NCBI RefSeq assembly: GCF_900106035.1
Contig: NZ_FNUC01000003.1
Coordinates: forward strand, 372,001 to 436,000
Direction of reading: 5' to 3'
Source: Jiangella alba
Lineage (GTDB): Bacteria; Actinomycetota; Actinomycetes; Jiangellales; Jiangellaceae
DNA: 64,000 nucleotides
Shown here one piece after another: positions 18,151 to 26,934 of this stretch (position 1 is the first letter of the stretch; every line of letters starts with the position of its first letter). Made by a program: the position numbers and the translations under genes. The notes under the pieces are model-generated. The model saw nothing but the letters and a program-made list of their open reading frames with translations. It was not told the DNA's origin and did not search any database.

Positions 18151-18169
18151 CGGCGTGCTCCCTCGACCG

Positions 18170-19063
18170 TCAGGAGTACTTCTCGGCGGCCTTGGCGGTC
18201 AGCTCGCGCACGGTCGCCGCGTCCTCGGCCAGCATAGGCTGGCGCGGCGGCCGCACCGGACCGCCGTTGCGGCCGATGACGTCCATCGACAGCTTGATCG
18301 CCTGGATGAACTCGGTGTTGAAATCCCAGCGCAGCAGCGCGTGCAGGTCGCGGTACATCGGCAGCGCGGTGTCGAGGTCGTGCGCCAGCACCGCGTGGTA
18401 GATCTGCGCGCAGGCCTGCGGGAAGACGCTCGGGTAGCCGGAGATCCAGCCCTTGGCGCCGGCCAGGCCGACCTCGACGATGGAGTCGTCGGTGCCGATG
18501 AGGATGTCGAGGCCGGGCGCCAGTTCGGCGATCTGGTACGAGCGGCGCGACTCGCCCGTGAACTCCTTGACGCCGACGATGAGACCTTCGTTGTACAACT
18601 CGGCGAGTAGCGCCGGCTTCAGGTCGATCTTGGTGTCGATGGGATTGTTGTACGCCGACACCGGAATGCCGACCTTCGCGATCTCGCGGAAATGATCGAT
18701 GACCGAACGGTCGTCGCCACGGTAGGCATTCGGCGGCAGTGCCATGACCACCTGGGCGCCGGCCTCGGCGGCCTGCTCGGCCCAGCCCCGTGCCTCACGG
18801 GAGCCGTAGGCCCCGACGCCGGGCATCACCGTGAAGCCCTCGGGTGCGTTCTCGATGGCGACCTTCACCATGGTGGCCCGCTCTTCCGGGGTCAGCACCT
18901 GGTACTCGCCGAGCGAGCCGTTCGGGCACACGCCGTCGATGCCGTTGTCGGCCAGCCAGCGGACGTGCTCGGCGTACCTGTCGAAGTCGACCGAAAGGTC
19001 GTCACGGAAGAACGTGGGGGTGGCAACCAGAACGCCGTGCCAAGGCTTTTCACGACCGTTCAT
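18170..19063 (-). CDS. DapA-family lyase, probable 1-pyrroline-4-hydroxy-2-carboxylate deaminase
   Basis: 297-residue TIM-barrel aldolase of the dihydrodipicolinate synthase/NAL family. The Schiff-base lysine is in IVGVKEFTGE and the catalytic tyrosine in PVSAYNNP. In hydroxyproline operons this family member converts the pyrroline product of D-hydroxyproline oxidation into alpha-ketoglutarate semialdehyde, releasing ammonia; function is assigned by context. ATG 19063 is chosen because GGAG precedes it by eight bases; ATG at 19075 would add four residues. An AT-rich stretch (TATATAGTATAG on the minus strand) just upstream looks like a promoter. Confidence 0.85.
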   Translation of the reverse strand: MNGREKPWHGVLVATPTFFRDDLSVDFDRYAEHVRWLADNGIDGVCPNGSLGEYQVLTPEERATMVKVAIENAPEGFTVMPGVGAYGSREARGWAEQAAEAGAQVVMALPPNAYRGDDRSVIDHFREIAKVGIPVSAYNNPIDTKIDLKPALLAELYNEGLIVGVKEFTGESRRSYQIAELAPGLDILIGTDDSIVEVGLAGAKGWISGYPSVFPQACAQIYHAVLAHDLDTALPMYRDLHALLRWDFNTEFIQAIKLSMDVIGRNGGPVRPPRQPMLAEDAATVRELTAKAAEKYS

Positions 19064-19078
19064 GTGAGGCTCCATTTC

Positions 19079-19099
19079 TATACTATATAACATTTCACT
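19079..19099. promoter_or_regulatory. partial GntR-type site upstream of DapA-like gene
   Basis: ATTTCACT at 19092-19099 matches seven of eight positions of the half-site ATGTCACT seen at 20677-20684. The other half (TATACTAT) is poor. It overlaps an AT-rich minus-strand promoter region. Confidence 0.4.
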
Positions 19100-19140
19100 C
19101 ATGTGTGGAGAACGGGACGAACAGGACTGAGCGCGAAAAT

Positions 19141-20571
19141 CTAGGTCTTCAGAATGCCGTCCACTCGCCGCGGAATGCCCGGGTCGGCCTCTCGGAGCTC
19201 TTCGGGCAGCACGTGCTCGGGCGCGTTCTGGTACGAGATCGGACGCAGCCAGCGGCGGATCGACGTGGGCCCGACGGAGGTGTGCGTGCTGAGGCTGGCC
19301 GACGGGTACGGCCCGCCGTGCTGCATGGCCCACGTGACGGCGACGCCGGTCGGGAAGCCGCCGAACAGCAGCCGGCCGGCCCGTTGCCTCAGTGCGGTGT
19401 GCAGCTGGCCGACCAGCGCCGTCTCGCCGTCGCCGGCGTGGATGGTGGCGGTCAGCTGGCCCTCGAGGCGCTCCAGCGCGGCCAGCAGCTCGTCGGCGTC
19501 GCGGTACTCGATGACCAGCGCGGTCGGGCCGAAGCACTCCTCGAGCAGCTCGGCGTCGAGGTCGGCGGCGGCGACGGAGAACAGCGCCGGGCGGCCGAGC
19601 GCGGGGTCGTCACCCTGGCCGTCGCCGAGCGTGCGCAGCCGGTCGTCGGCGCGCCGACGCTCGGTCTCGGCCTGGTAGGCGTCGCGGATGGAGTCGTTGA
19701 GCATGCGCCCGGCCGGCACCTCGGCCAGCTTCGCGCCCAGCGCGGCCCGCAGCTCGTCGGCGCCCGCGGGTGCGAACAGCAGCCCCGGCTTGGTGCAGAA
19801 CTGGCCGACGCCCATGGTGATCGAGCCGACGTACCCGGCGGCGAACTCCTGCGCCTGGCCGTGCGCCACCTCGGGCGTGACGACCAGCGGGTTCAGGCTG
19901 CCGAGCTCGCCGTAGAACGGGATCGGCTGCGGCCGCGCGGCGGCGAGGTCGGCCAGCGCCCGGCCGCCCCGGGTCGACCCGGTGAAGCCGACGGCGCGGA
20001 CGTCGGGGTGCTGGACCAGCGCGGTGCCGGCCTCGAGGCCCTCGACCAGGCCGAGCGTGCCCTCGGGCAGCTTGGCCTCGGCCAGCCCGGCCCGCATGGC
20101 GGCGAAGGTGCGCCGGCTGGTCTCGGGGTGCGACGGGTGCGCCTTGACGACGACGGGGCAGCCGGCCGCGAGCGCGGACGCGGTGTCGCCGCCGGGCACG
20201 CTGAACGCGAGCGGGAAGTTGGACGCGCCGAAGACGCCCACGACGCCCACCGGCACGAGCATGCGCCGCAGGTCGGGCTTCGGGCCCATCGGGGTGTCGC
20301 CGGCGTGGTCGATGGTGGCCTCGGCGTACGAGCCCTCGCGCAGCACCTCGCCGAACAGCCGCAGCTGGTACGTGGTGCGGGTGAGCTCGCCGTTCAGGCG
20401 GGTGGCGCCCAGTCCGGTCTCGGTGTCGGCGGTGGAGACGATGGCGTCGCGGTCGTCCTCGAGCGCGGCGGCGACGGCGTCGAGAGCGTCGGCCCGGCGG
20501 ACGCGGCCGGCCTGCTCGAACGGCGCTGCGGCCTCGGCCGCGGCGCCGACGGCGTGATCGACGTCAGACAT
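19141..20571 (-). CDS. alpha-ketoglutarate semialdehyde-type aldehyde dehydrogenase
   Basis: 476 residues, NAD(P)-dependent. Catalytic Glu is in FYGELGSLNP and the nucleophile Cys in GQFCTKPG; VFGASNFPLAFS and GFTGSTRGG form the cofactor site. The N-terminal and C-terminal pattern fits the KGSADH branch that oxidises alpha-ketoglutarate semialdehyde to alpha-ketoglutarate, the last step of hydroxyproline breakdown. ATG 20571 has GGAAGG seven bases upstream. The 153-base gap before it holds a perfect palindromic operator, so this gene heads a second transcript of the pathway block. Confidence 0.88.
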   Translation of the reverse strand: MSDVDHAVGAAAEAAAPFEQAGRVRRADALDAVAAALEDDRDAIVSTADTETGLGATRLNGELTRTTYQLRLFGEVLREGSYAEATIDHAGDTPMGPKPDLRRMLVPVGVVGVFGASNFPLAFSVPGGDTASALAAGCPVVVKAHPSHPETSRRTFAAMRAGLAEAKLPEGTLGLVEGLEAGTALVQHPDVRAVGFTGSTRGGRALADLAAARPQPIPFYGELGSLNPLVVTPEVAHGQAQEFAAGYVGSITMGVGQFCTKPGLLFAPAGADELRAALGAKLAEVPAGRMLNDSIRDAYQAETERRRADDRLRTLGDGQGDDPALGRPALFSVAAADLDAELLEECFGPTALVIEYRDADELLAALERLEGQLTATIHAGDGETALVGQLHTALRQRAGRLLFGGFPTGVAVTWAMQHGGPYPSASLSTHTSVGPTSIRRWLRPISYQNAPEHVLPEELREADPGIPRRVDGILKT

Positions 20572-20663
20572 GCATGAGCCTTCCAGGTTCGGTGCGGAGT
20601 GAGTCACCGACGAGCGGTCCGCCGGGCGCCGGACGTCGTCGTGTGCTTCCTGAAGAATATCTT

Positions 20664-20684
20664 AGTGACATGTGAAATGTCACT
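20664..20684. promoter_or_regulatory. perfect palindromic operator (GntR/FadR-type candidate)
   Basis: AGTGACAT and ATGTCACT flank the five bases GTGAA. On the minus strand TAAGAT lies just downstream and could be the -10 box, placing the operator over the -35 region of the aldehyde dehydrogenase gene, 93 bases before its start. Confidence 0.7.
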
Positions 20685-20724
20685 GTTGTCCAGTGTGACC
20701 GGCATCGCCCGCCGGAGGCGTTCA

Positions 20725-22122
20725 TCAGACGCCCCCGAGCCGGTCGAGCGAGATCGGAACGGCGATCGGCCGTTCGCTCACCCCCTGTAGGTCGAGCGCC
20801 GACACGGAGGCTGATCCCGAGGCCGACGCGGTGAGGCAGGTGGTGGCGTACCCACACACCCGTCCCTGACACCATCCCATGCCGGCTCGGCTCAGCAGTT
20901 TCGCGGTCCGTGGATCGGTCGCGCCGAGGTCGTCGACCGCGGCGCGCACCTCGCCGGCGGTCACCTCCTCGCACCGGCAGACCAGCGTGTCGTCGCCGAG
21001 CCAGCTCTGCCAGCCGTCGCGCACCGGGTGGACGGCGTGCATGGCGGCGGCGAACCGGCGCAGCGCCCGCCGCCGGCGGCGCAGCCGGGACGGCACCGCG
21101 GACACGCCGGACCCGGTCGCGGCCGCGACGGCCGCCGTCCCGGCGATCTCGCCCTCGACGACGGCCAGCGGCGCCCCGCCGACGCCGCAGGCCTCGCCGG
21201 CGACGTAGACGCCGGGCACCGACGTCCGCTGGTGCTCGTCGACCTCGACGACGAGCGAGCCGTCGGCGTCGACGCGGGTGGCGACGCCCAGCGCGAGCGG
21301 CAGCTCCAACTGCGGCGTGAACCCCCAGCCGACCGCGACGGCGTCGCACTCGACGACCCGTTCCGAGCCGGGCACGACGCGCCACTCGCGGTCCAGCTTC
21401 GCGACGGTGACGGCCTCGACGGCGTCGGCACCGTGCGCCGCGACGACGGCCCGGCGGGCGTGGAACGGCACCCGGCGCCGGGCCAGCGCGGCGGCGTACC
21501 CCGCGCCCTCCGTCAGCTTGGCCGCGACCGGCAGCACCGCGCCGGTGTGCCGGGCCCAGCCGGCCGGGCCGTTGGCCTCGTACACGCCGACCACCCGCGC
21601 ACCGCGGGCGGCCAGCCCGGCCGCCACCGGCAGCAGGAACGGCCCGGTGCCGCCGACGACGACGCGCCGGCCGACGAGCACCTCGTTGCCCTTGAGCAGA
21701 GCCTGGGCGCCCCCGGCGGTGTACACGCCCGGCAGGTCCCAGCTGCGGAACGGGACCTGCCGGTCGTACGCGCCGGGGGCGAGTACCAGGCTCCTGGCGG
21801 CCACCTCGTGCTCGGCGTCGCCGGCCAGCGACCGGACGGCGAACCCGTCGGCGGCCGAGCCGGACACCGTCCACACGTGGTGGCCGAAGTGGCGGACGGC
21901 GCCGGACGCCCCGGCGACCAGGCCGCGGAACGTGCCGAGGTCGTGGTGGAGGTCGGCGACCGCACCCAGGTCGCCCGGCCGGTGCCGCCAGTACTGGCCG
22001 CCGGGCTGCCGCCCCGCGTCGATCAGGGCGACGCGGGCCCCGCCCGCGAGCGCCGCCGCGGCGGCGGCCAGCCCGGCCGGGCCGGCGCCCACGACGGCGA
22101 CGTCATACGGCGAGGTGGCCAC
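20725..22122 (-). CDS. D-hydroxyproline dehydrogenase, FAD/NAD(P)-binding subunit with C-terminal BFD-like domain
   Basis: 465 residues. An N-terminal FAD site (VVGAGPAGLAAA) and a second dinucleotide site (VVVGGTGPFLLPVA) form a pyridine-nucleotide-disulfide-type fold like the HcnB/OoxA subunits of amine dehydrogenases. The C-terminus carries a [2Fe-2S] BFD-like cysteine set (VCRCEEVT and WCQGRVCG). With the small ferredoxin-like and DAO-type proteins upstream it makes a three-part membrane-linked or soluble dehydrogenase for cis-4-hydroxy-D-proline. GTG start at 22122 overlaps the ferredoxin-like gene by 20 bases. Confidence 0.85.
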   Translation of the reverse strand: MATSPYDVAVVGAGPAGLAAAAAALAGGARVALIDAGRQPGGQYWRHRPGDLGAVADLHHDLGTFRGLVAGASGAVRHFGHHVWTVSGSAADGFAVRSLAGDAEHEVAARSLVLAPGAYDRQVPFRSWDLPGVYTAGGAQALLKGNEVLVGRRVVVGGTGPFLLPVAAGLAARGARVVGVYEANGPAGWARHTGAVLPVAAKLTEGAGYAAALARRRVPFHARRAVVAAHGADAVEAVTVAKLDREWRVVPGSERVVECDAVAVGWGFTPQLELPLALGVATRVDADGSLVVEVDEHQRTSVPGVYVAGEACGVGGAPLAVVEGEIAGTAAVAAATGSGVSAVPSRLRRRRRALRRFAAAMHAVHPVRDGWQSWLGDDTLVCRCEEVTAGEVRAAVDDLGATDPRTAKLLSRAGMGWCQGRVCGYATTCLTASASGSASVSALDLQGVSERPIAVPISLDRLGGV

Positions 22123-22372
22123 GGCCGTCTCCCTCCTGGCTGCGGACGATCGCGTCCGCGGCGGCCGGCGCCAGGCAGGCCCGCTGGTTGGGGACGTCGT
22201 CGATGGTCACCAGGCAGTCGAAGCAGACGCCGATGCCGCAGAACAGGCCGCGCGGTCGGCCCTCGCGCCGGGTCGTGCGCCAGGACCGCACCCCGGCCGC
22301 GATCAGCGCCGCGCCGACGGTCTGCCCGTCGGTGAACGCGATGTCGCGCCCGTCGAACTCGAACTCGGTCAC
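22103..22372 (-). CDS. D-hydroxyproline dehydrogenase small [2Fe-2S] subunit
   Basis: 89 residues, HcnA/OoxX-like. The four cluster cysteines are in FCGIGVCFDC and RACL. It passes electrons between the flavin subunits. GTG at 22372 is preceded by GAGGAGG at the right distance, which decides the start; the open frame further upstream runs into the inverted-repeat element and is not used. Confidence 0.85.
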   Translation of the reverse strand: MTEFEFDGRDIAFTDGQTVGAALIAAGVRSWRTTRREGRPRGLFCGIGVCFDCLVTIDDVPNQRACLAPAAADAIVRSQEGDGRGHLAV

Positions 22373-22428
22373 CGGCGCCTCCTCGGCTCCGCCGCGGGAA
22401 CGTGCAGGTGGGGCAGGGTACGGCCGGC

Positions 22429-22652
22429 GCTTTGCAATGAGCACCGATACGCACCACCCGCTGCGGCCGGCGGGTGCCCGCGATGGGTGAGTGTTTGGTG
22501 GCGCTCTGGCACCACCAAACGCTCATTCATCGCGGCGGACGGTCGTGTGGGTGAGGGAACCATGCACCCGGGGCGACTCAGAACGCTCACCCATCTGACG
22601 GTCGCCGCCGTGGCCGAGGCCGGGTGGTGCGTATCGGTGCTCATTGCAAAGC
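22429..22652. repeat. 224-bp element with 32-bp perfect inverted ends and nested hairpins
   Basis: Positions 22429-22460 and 22621-22652 are perfect inverted copies of each other. Inside, about 22480-22532 forms a second hairpin (GAGTGTTTGGTGG against CCACCAAACGCTC) and a third imperfect pair spans about 22532-22610 (GTGGGTGAG against CTCACCCAT). No gene fits inside. The element fills most of the 319-base gap between two subunit genes of one enzyme. MITE-like sequence or a structured RNA are both possible. Confidence 0.75.
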
Positions 22653-22691
22653 GGCGCCGCACCGTAGGGCGACCTGGGGCGGGCGGCCGGC

Positions 22692-23846
22692 TCACGCCGC
22701 CTCCGCGGGGTCGAACCGCTCCGGCCGGAACGGCGTCAGGTCGAGGTCCGGCCGGTCGCCGTCGACGAGCTGGGCGATCAGCCGGCCGGTGGCGGCGGCG
22801 AGGCCGATCCCGGCGCCCTCGTGCCCGCACGCGTGGAAGAGGCCGGGCGCGCGCGGGTCCGGGCCGATCACCGGCAGGTGATCGGGGCAGTACGGGCGGA
22901 AGCCGCGGTAGGCGCGGATGACCTGCACGCCGGCCAGGACGGGGAACAGCGCGACCGCCTGCGCGGCCAGCGCCCGCAGCACCCGCACGGACAGCGTGCG
23001 GTCGTAGCCGACCCGCTCGCGACTGGCGCCGATGAGGATCGTCCCGGCTTCGGTGCCCTCGACGACGGGCGACGTCTGCAGGTCGGCGTCGTCGCTGGCG
23101 ACGTCGGCGACGTACTCGGCCGCATAGACCTTGTGCCGGACGAGGCGCGGCAGCGGCTCGGTGACCAGGATGAAGCCGCGGCGCGGCAGCACCGGCACGT
23201 CGACGCCGGCCAGCGAGGCGATGTCGCCGCCCCACGTCCCGGCGGCGTTGACGACGATGCCCGCGGGCAGGTCGCCGGCCGACGTCCGCACGCCGACGAC
23301 GCGGTCGCCGGAGCGCAGGAACCCCGTCACCTCGACGCCGGTGCGCACCGACGCGCCCTTGGCCCGGGCCGCGCGCAGCAGCCGGGCGGCCGCCAGCATC
23401 GGCTGGACCTGCGCGTCGCCGGAGTAGAGCACGCCACCGGTCAGCGACGGCGTCAGGTGCGGCTCGTGCTCGGCCAGCCCACCGGCCGGCACGACCACGG
23501 CCTCGACCCCGGCGTCACGCTGCGACGCCGCCAGCGACACCAGCGCGTCGAACCCGGCCGGCGTCGACGCGACCACCAGGCCGCCCTTGGTGTCGTACTC
23601 GAACCCGCCGACCTCGACCGCCAGGTCGCGCCACAGCCCGGACGACAGCAGCGCGAGGTCCAGTTCGGCGCCCGGAGGCTTGTCCGAGACCAGGATGTTG
23701 CCCTCGCCGGCGCCGGTGGTGCCGCCGGCCACCGAGCCGCGGTCGACGACGGTGACGGAGCGCCCGGACCGTGCGGCGTACCAGGCGGTGGCCGCGCCGA
23801 CGACGCCGGCGCCGATCACCAGGACGTCGGCGGCGTCAGCGGGCAC
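22692..23846 (-). CDS. D-hydroxyproline dehydrogenase, DAO-type FAD subunit
   Basis: 384 residues, D-amino-acid/glycine-oxidase family (HcnC-like). The FAD fingerprint VLVIGAGVVGAATAWYAA opens the protein, GGTTGAGEGN follows, and the C-terminal YRGFRPYCPDHLPVIG and GHEGAGIGLA segments match the family. It is the catalytic oxidising subunit that turns cis-4-hydroxy-D-proline into a pyrroline. GTG start at 23846 overlaps the end of the ABC ATPase gene by 11 bases, linking oxidation and uptake in one transcript. Alternative: sarcosine/glycine oxidase-like activity, less likely in this context. Confidence 0.85.
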   Translation of the reverse strand: MPADAADVLVIGAGVVGAATAWYAARSGRSVTVVDRGSVAGGTTGAGEGNILVSDKPPGAELDLALLSSGLWRDLAVEVGGFEYDTKGGLVVASTPAGFDALVSLAASQRDAGVEAVVVPAGGLAEHEPHLTPSLTGGVLYSGDAQVQPMLAAARLLRAARAKGASVRTGVEVTGFLRSGDRVVGVRTSAGDLPAGIVVNAAGTWGGDIASLAGVDVPVLPRRGFILVTEPLPRLVRHKVYAAEYVADVASDDADLQTSPVVEGTEAGTILIGASRERVGYDRTLSVRVLRALAAQAVALFPVLAGVQVIRAYRGFRPYCPDHLPVIGPDPRAPGLFHACGHEGAGIGLAAATGRLIAQLVDGDRPDLDLTPFRPERFDPAEAA

Positions 23847-24981
23847 CGGGACGTCCTCCGGGGGTGAGCCCGCCGGCGACGTGCGCCTCAGTAGTGTCGA
23901 TGGCGGTCTCGGTTCCGCTGGTGTCGTCGGCCGCGGGCGTGAGCGCGACCTCCTCGGGCTTCACCTCGTGCGGCGCGAGCTTCCCGGACAGGATGTCCTC
24001 GGCGTAGTGGCAGGCCACCTTGTGCCCGGGCGCCACCAGCGGCAGCTCGCGCAGTGCCGGCCGCTCGGTGTCGCACTTCGCCGACTGCTTCCACGGGCAC
24101 CGGGTGTGGAACCGGCAGCCGGCCGGCGGGTTCGCCGGCGACGGCAGGTCGCCCTGCAGCAGGATGCGGTTGCGCGACTCCTCGACGTTCGGGTCGGGCA
24201 CCGGCACCGCGCTCATCAGCGCCCGCGTGTACGGGTGCAGCGGCTGGCGGTAGAGGTCGGCGGCCGGCGCCTGCTCGACGATGCCGCCCAGGTACATGAC
24301 GGCGACCGTCTTGCTGATGTGCCGGACGACGGCGAGGTCGTGCGCGATGACGACGTAGGTGAGCGAGAACCGTTCCTGCAGTTCCTTGAGCAGGTTGATG
24401 ACCTGCGCCTGGATGGACACGTCCAGCGCGGACACCGGCTCGTCGGCGATGATCAGCGACGGGTTCAGGGCCAGCGCGCGGGCGATGCCGAGGCGCTGGC
24501 GCTGCCCGCCGGAGAACTCGTGCGGGTACCGGTTCACCACCGACTCGGGCAGCCCGACGACGTCCAGCAGTTCGCGGATCCGCTTGGCGTGCGCGGCCGA
24601 GCCGCCGGGGAACTTGTGCGCCCGCAGCGGCTCGGTGAGCATCGACTCCACGCTCTGCCGCGGGTCGAGGCTGGCCATCGGGTCCTGGAAGACCATCTGG
24701 AACTGGCGGCGGACGGCGCGCATCTTCCGCTCGCTGAGCGCCAGGATGTCCTGGCCGTCCAGCGTGACCGAGCCGTTCGTCGGCTCGGTCAGCCGCATGA
24801 TCGCGCGGCCGAGCGTCGACTTGCCGCAGCCGGACTCGCCGACCAGCCCGAACGTCGTGCCGGCCTCGACGTCGAGGTCGACGCCGTCGACGGCCTTGAC
24901 GGCGCCGACGGTGCGCTGGAACAGCGTCCCCGCCTTGATGGGGAAGTGGACCTCGAGGTCACGGACTTGGAGCAGGCTCAC
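23836..24981 (-). CDS. peptide ABC transporter ATP-binding protein (DppF/OppF type)
   Basis: 381 residues. Walker A GESGCGKST, signature SGGQRQR and Walker B LIIADEPVSALD are all present, then the oligopeptide C-terminal region with a cysteine set (CRFHTRCPW.....KCDTERP, KVACHY). GTG at 24981 overlaps the preceding ATPase stop by four bases. A tail of about 45 residues rich in Glu and Thr is unlike the family and probably disordered. It powers the two-permease importer. Confidence 0.92.
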   Translation of the reverse strand: MSLLQVRDLEVHFPIKAGTLFQRTVGAVKAVDGVDLDVEAGTTFGLVGESGCGKSTLGRAIMRLTEPTNGSVTLDGQDILALSERKMRAVRRQFQMVFQDPMASLDPRQSVESMLTEPLRAHKFPGGSAAHAKRIRELLDVVGLPESVVNRYPHEFSGGQRQRLGIARALALNPSLIIADEPVSALDVSIQAQVINLLKELQERFSLTYVVIAHDLAVVRHISKTVAVMYLGGIVEQAPAADLYRQPLHPYTRALMSAVPVPDPNVEESRNRILLQGDLPSPANPPAGCRFHTRCPWKQSAKCDTERPALRELPLVAPGHKVACHYAEDILSGKLAPHEVKPEEVALTPAADDTSGTETAIDTTEAHVAGGLTPGGRPGAR

Positions 24982-25994
24982 CGGGCCACGTTCCCTTCGT
25001 GCAGGCTCACGTCCTGGCCGACCGGCCGCAGGCAGCGGACCGGGTGCGGCACGATCGGCGTGCCGAGCTCGGTCACCGGCGGCGGACCGGACAGGCACTC
25101 GGCCACCGCCCGCTCGCAGCGCGGCTGGAAGGCACACCCACGCTCCCACGCGACGGTGTCGCGGGCGGAGCCGGGGATGGTGTGCAGCAGATCGGCCGGA
25201 TCGTCGTCGTCGATGCGCGGGATGGACTGCAGCAGGCCGTCGGTGTACGGGTGCGACGGCCGGGCGAACAGGTCCTTCGTCCCCGCCGACTCCACGATGC
25301 GGCCGGAGTACATGACGTGGACGTCGTCGCAGAGTCCGGCGACGACGCCGAGATCGTGGGTGATCATGATCATCCCGCAGCCGCTCTCGGCGACCAGCGT
25401 GCGCAGCAGGTCGAGGATCTGCGCCTGGATGGTGACGTCGAGCGCCGTCGTCGGCTCGTCCGCGATCAGCAGCTTCGGCCGGCAGGCGATCGCGATGGCG
25501 ATCATGACCCGCTGGCGCATGCCGCCGGAGAGCTGGTGCGGGTACTCGCCGAGGCGGCGCACCGGGTCGGGGATGCCGACGCGGCGCAGCAGCTGTTCCG
25601 CCTCGCCCTTCGCCTCGCCCTTGGTCAGCCCGGCGTGCCGGGTGAGCACCTCGACCAGCTGCTTGCCGTTGGTGACCACCGGGTTCAGCGACGTCATCGG
25701 GTCCTGGAAGATCATTGCGACGTCGCGGCCGCGGACGTCGCGCAGGGCGCGCTGGTCCATGTCGGTCAGCTCGTTGCCGTCGAGGGTGACGGTGCCGCCC
25801 ACCTCGACGCCGCGCGACGGCAGCAGCCCCATGACGGCCAGCGACGTCACCGACTTCCCGGACCCGGACTCGCCGACGATGCCGACGGACTGGCCCGCGG
25901 CGACGTCGAAACTGACGCCGTCGACGGCGCGCACCGGATCGCTGCCGGACCGGGTGAACGTGACGGACAGGTCGCGCACTTCGAGCAGGCTCAT
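24978..25994 (-). CDS. peptide ABC transporter ATP-binding protein (DppD/OppD type)
   Basis: 338 residues. Walker A GESGSGKS, signature LSGGMRQR and Walker B LLIADEPTTALD are seen; the C-terminal CAFQPRC motif is typical of OppD. It starts with ATG at 25994, four bases after the stop of the DppC gene, and pairs with DppF as the ATPase heterodimer. Confidence 0.92.
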   Translation of the reverse strand: MSLLEVRDLSVTFTRSGSDPVRAVDGVSFDVAAGQSVGIVGESGSGKSVTSLAVMGLLPSRGVEVGGTVTLDGNELTDMDQRALRDVRGRDVAMIFQDPMTSLNPVVTNGKQLVEVLTRHAGLTKGEAKGEAEQLLRRVGIPDPVRRLGEYPHQLSGGMRQRVMIAIAIACRPKLLIADEPTTALDVTIQAQILDLLRTLVAESGCGMIMITHDLGVVAGLCDDVHVMYSGRIVESAGTKDLFARPSHPYTDGLLQSIPRIDDDDPADLLHTIPGSARDTVAWERGCAFQPRCERAVAECLSGPPPVTELGTPIVPHPVRCLRPVGQDVSLHEGNVAR

Positions 25995-25998
25995 GCCG

Positions 25999-26934
25999 TC
26001 ACCGCCGGAACTTCGGGTCGAGGGCCTCGCGCAGCGACTCGCCGACCAGCGTGAAGCCGAGCGCGGCGAGGACGATGGCGAGGCCGGGGTAGATCGCCAG
26101 CATCGGCGCCGACGTCAGGGTCTCCTGCGCGTCGGTGAGCATGCGGCCCCACTCGGGCGCCGACGGGTCGCTGCCGGACAGCCCGAGGAAGGCCAGCCCG
26201 GCCGCCTCGACGATGGCCAGCGCCAGCGTCAGCGTGCCCTGCACGATGACCGGGGTGAACGAGTTCGGCAGCACGTGCCGGAACACGATCGCCGAGCGCG
26301 AGATGCCCAGCGACCGCGCCGCCAGCACGTAGTCGGCGCCGCGCTGCCCGAGCATCTCGCCGCGCAGCAGCCGGGCGAAGATCGGCACGTTCACCACGGC
26401 GATCGCGATCATCACCGAGGTGAGGCTCTGGCCGAGCATCGCGGCGACGGCGATGGCGAACAGCAGGCCGGGCACCGACAACATGATGTCGACGAAGCGC
26501 ATGACGACGGTGTCGACCCAGCCGCCGAACGCGCCGGCCAGCACGCCCAGCGCGATGCCGGCGATGGCGCCCAGCGCCAGCGCGACGACGCCGATCAGCA
26601 GCGACTGGCGCGCGCCGTAGATGATGCGGGAGAACACGTCGCGGCCGAGCGGGTCGATGCCCAGCCAGTGCTCGGCGGACGGGCCCGGGTACTGGCCCGG
26701 GCGGACCTGGTCCAGCCAGGAGTTGTCCGTGGGGGAGTACGGCGCGATCAGCGGCGCGAAGATCGCGACCAGGACGAAGACGGCGATGAGCGCCATGCCC
26801 ACGACCGCCATCGGGTTGCGCACCAGCCGGCGCAGGGCCTCGCGGCCCAGGCTGGACGGCGGCCGCGCGGCCGCCTCCGTCGGGGCCGGGGCCGGTCCGC
26901 CCGGCTCGCCGGCGACCACCTCGTTGACGCTCAT
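25999..26934 (-). CDS. peptide ABC transporter permease (DppC/OppC type)
   Basis: 311 residues with an N-terminal cytoplasmic tail, a first membrane helix (MAVVGMALIAVFVLVAIFAP) and five more helices. The EAA-like loop (RGADYVLAARSLGISRSAIVFRH) is present, as is GLAFLGLS near the C-terminus. ATG 26934 overlaps the DppB stop as ATGA. Confidence 0.92.
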   Translation of the reverse strand: MSVNEVVAGEPGGPAPAPTEAAARPPSSLGREALRRLVRNPMAVVGMALIAVFVLVAIFAPLIAPYSPTDNSWLDQVRPGQYPGPSAEHWLGIDPLGRDVFSRIIYGARQSLLIGVVALALGAIAGIALGVLAGAFGGWVDTVVMRFVDIMLSVPGLLFAIAVAAMLGQSLTSVMIAIAVVNVPIFARLLRGEMLGQRGADYVLAARSLGISRSAIVFRHVLPNSFTPVIVQGTLTLALAIVEAAGLAFLGLSGSDPSAPEWGRMLTDAQETLTSAPMLAIYPGLAIVLAALGFTLVGESLREALDPKFRR

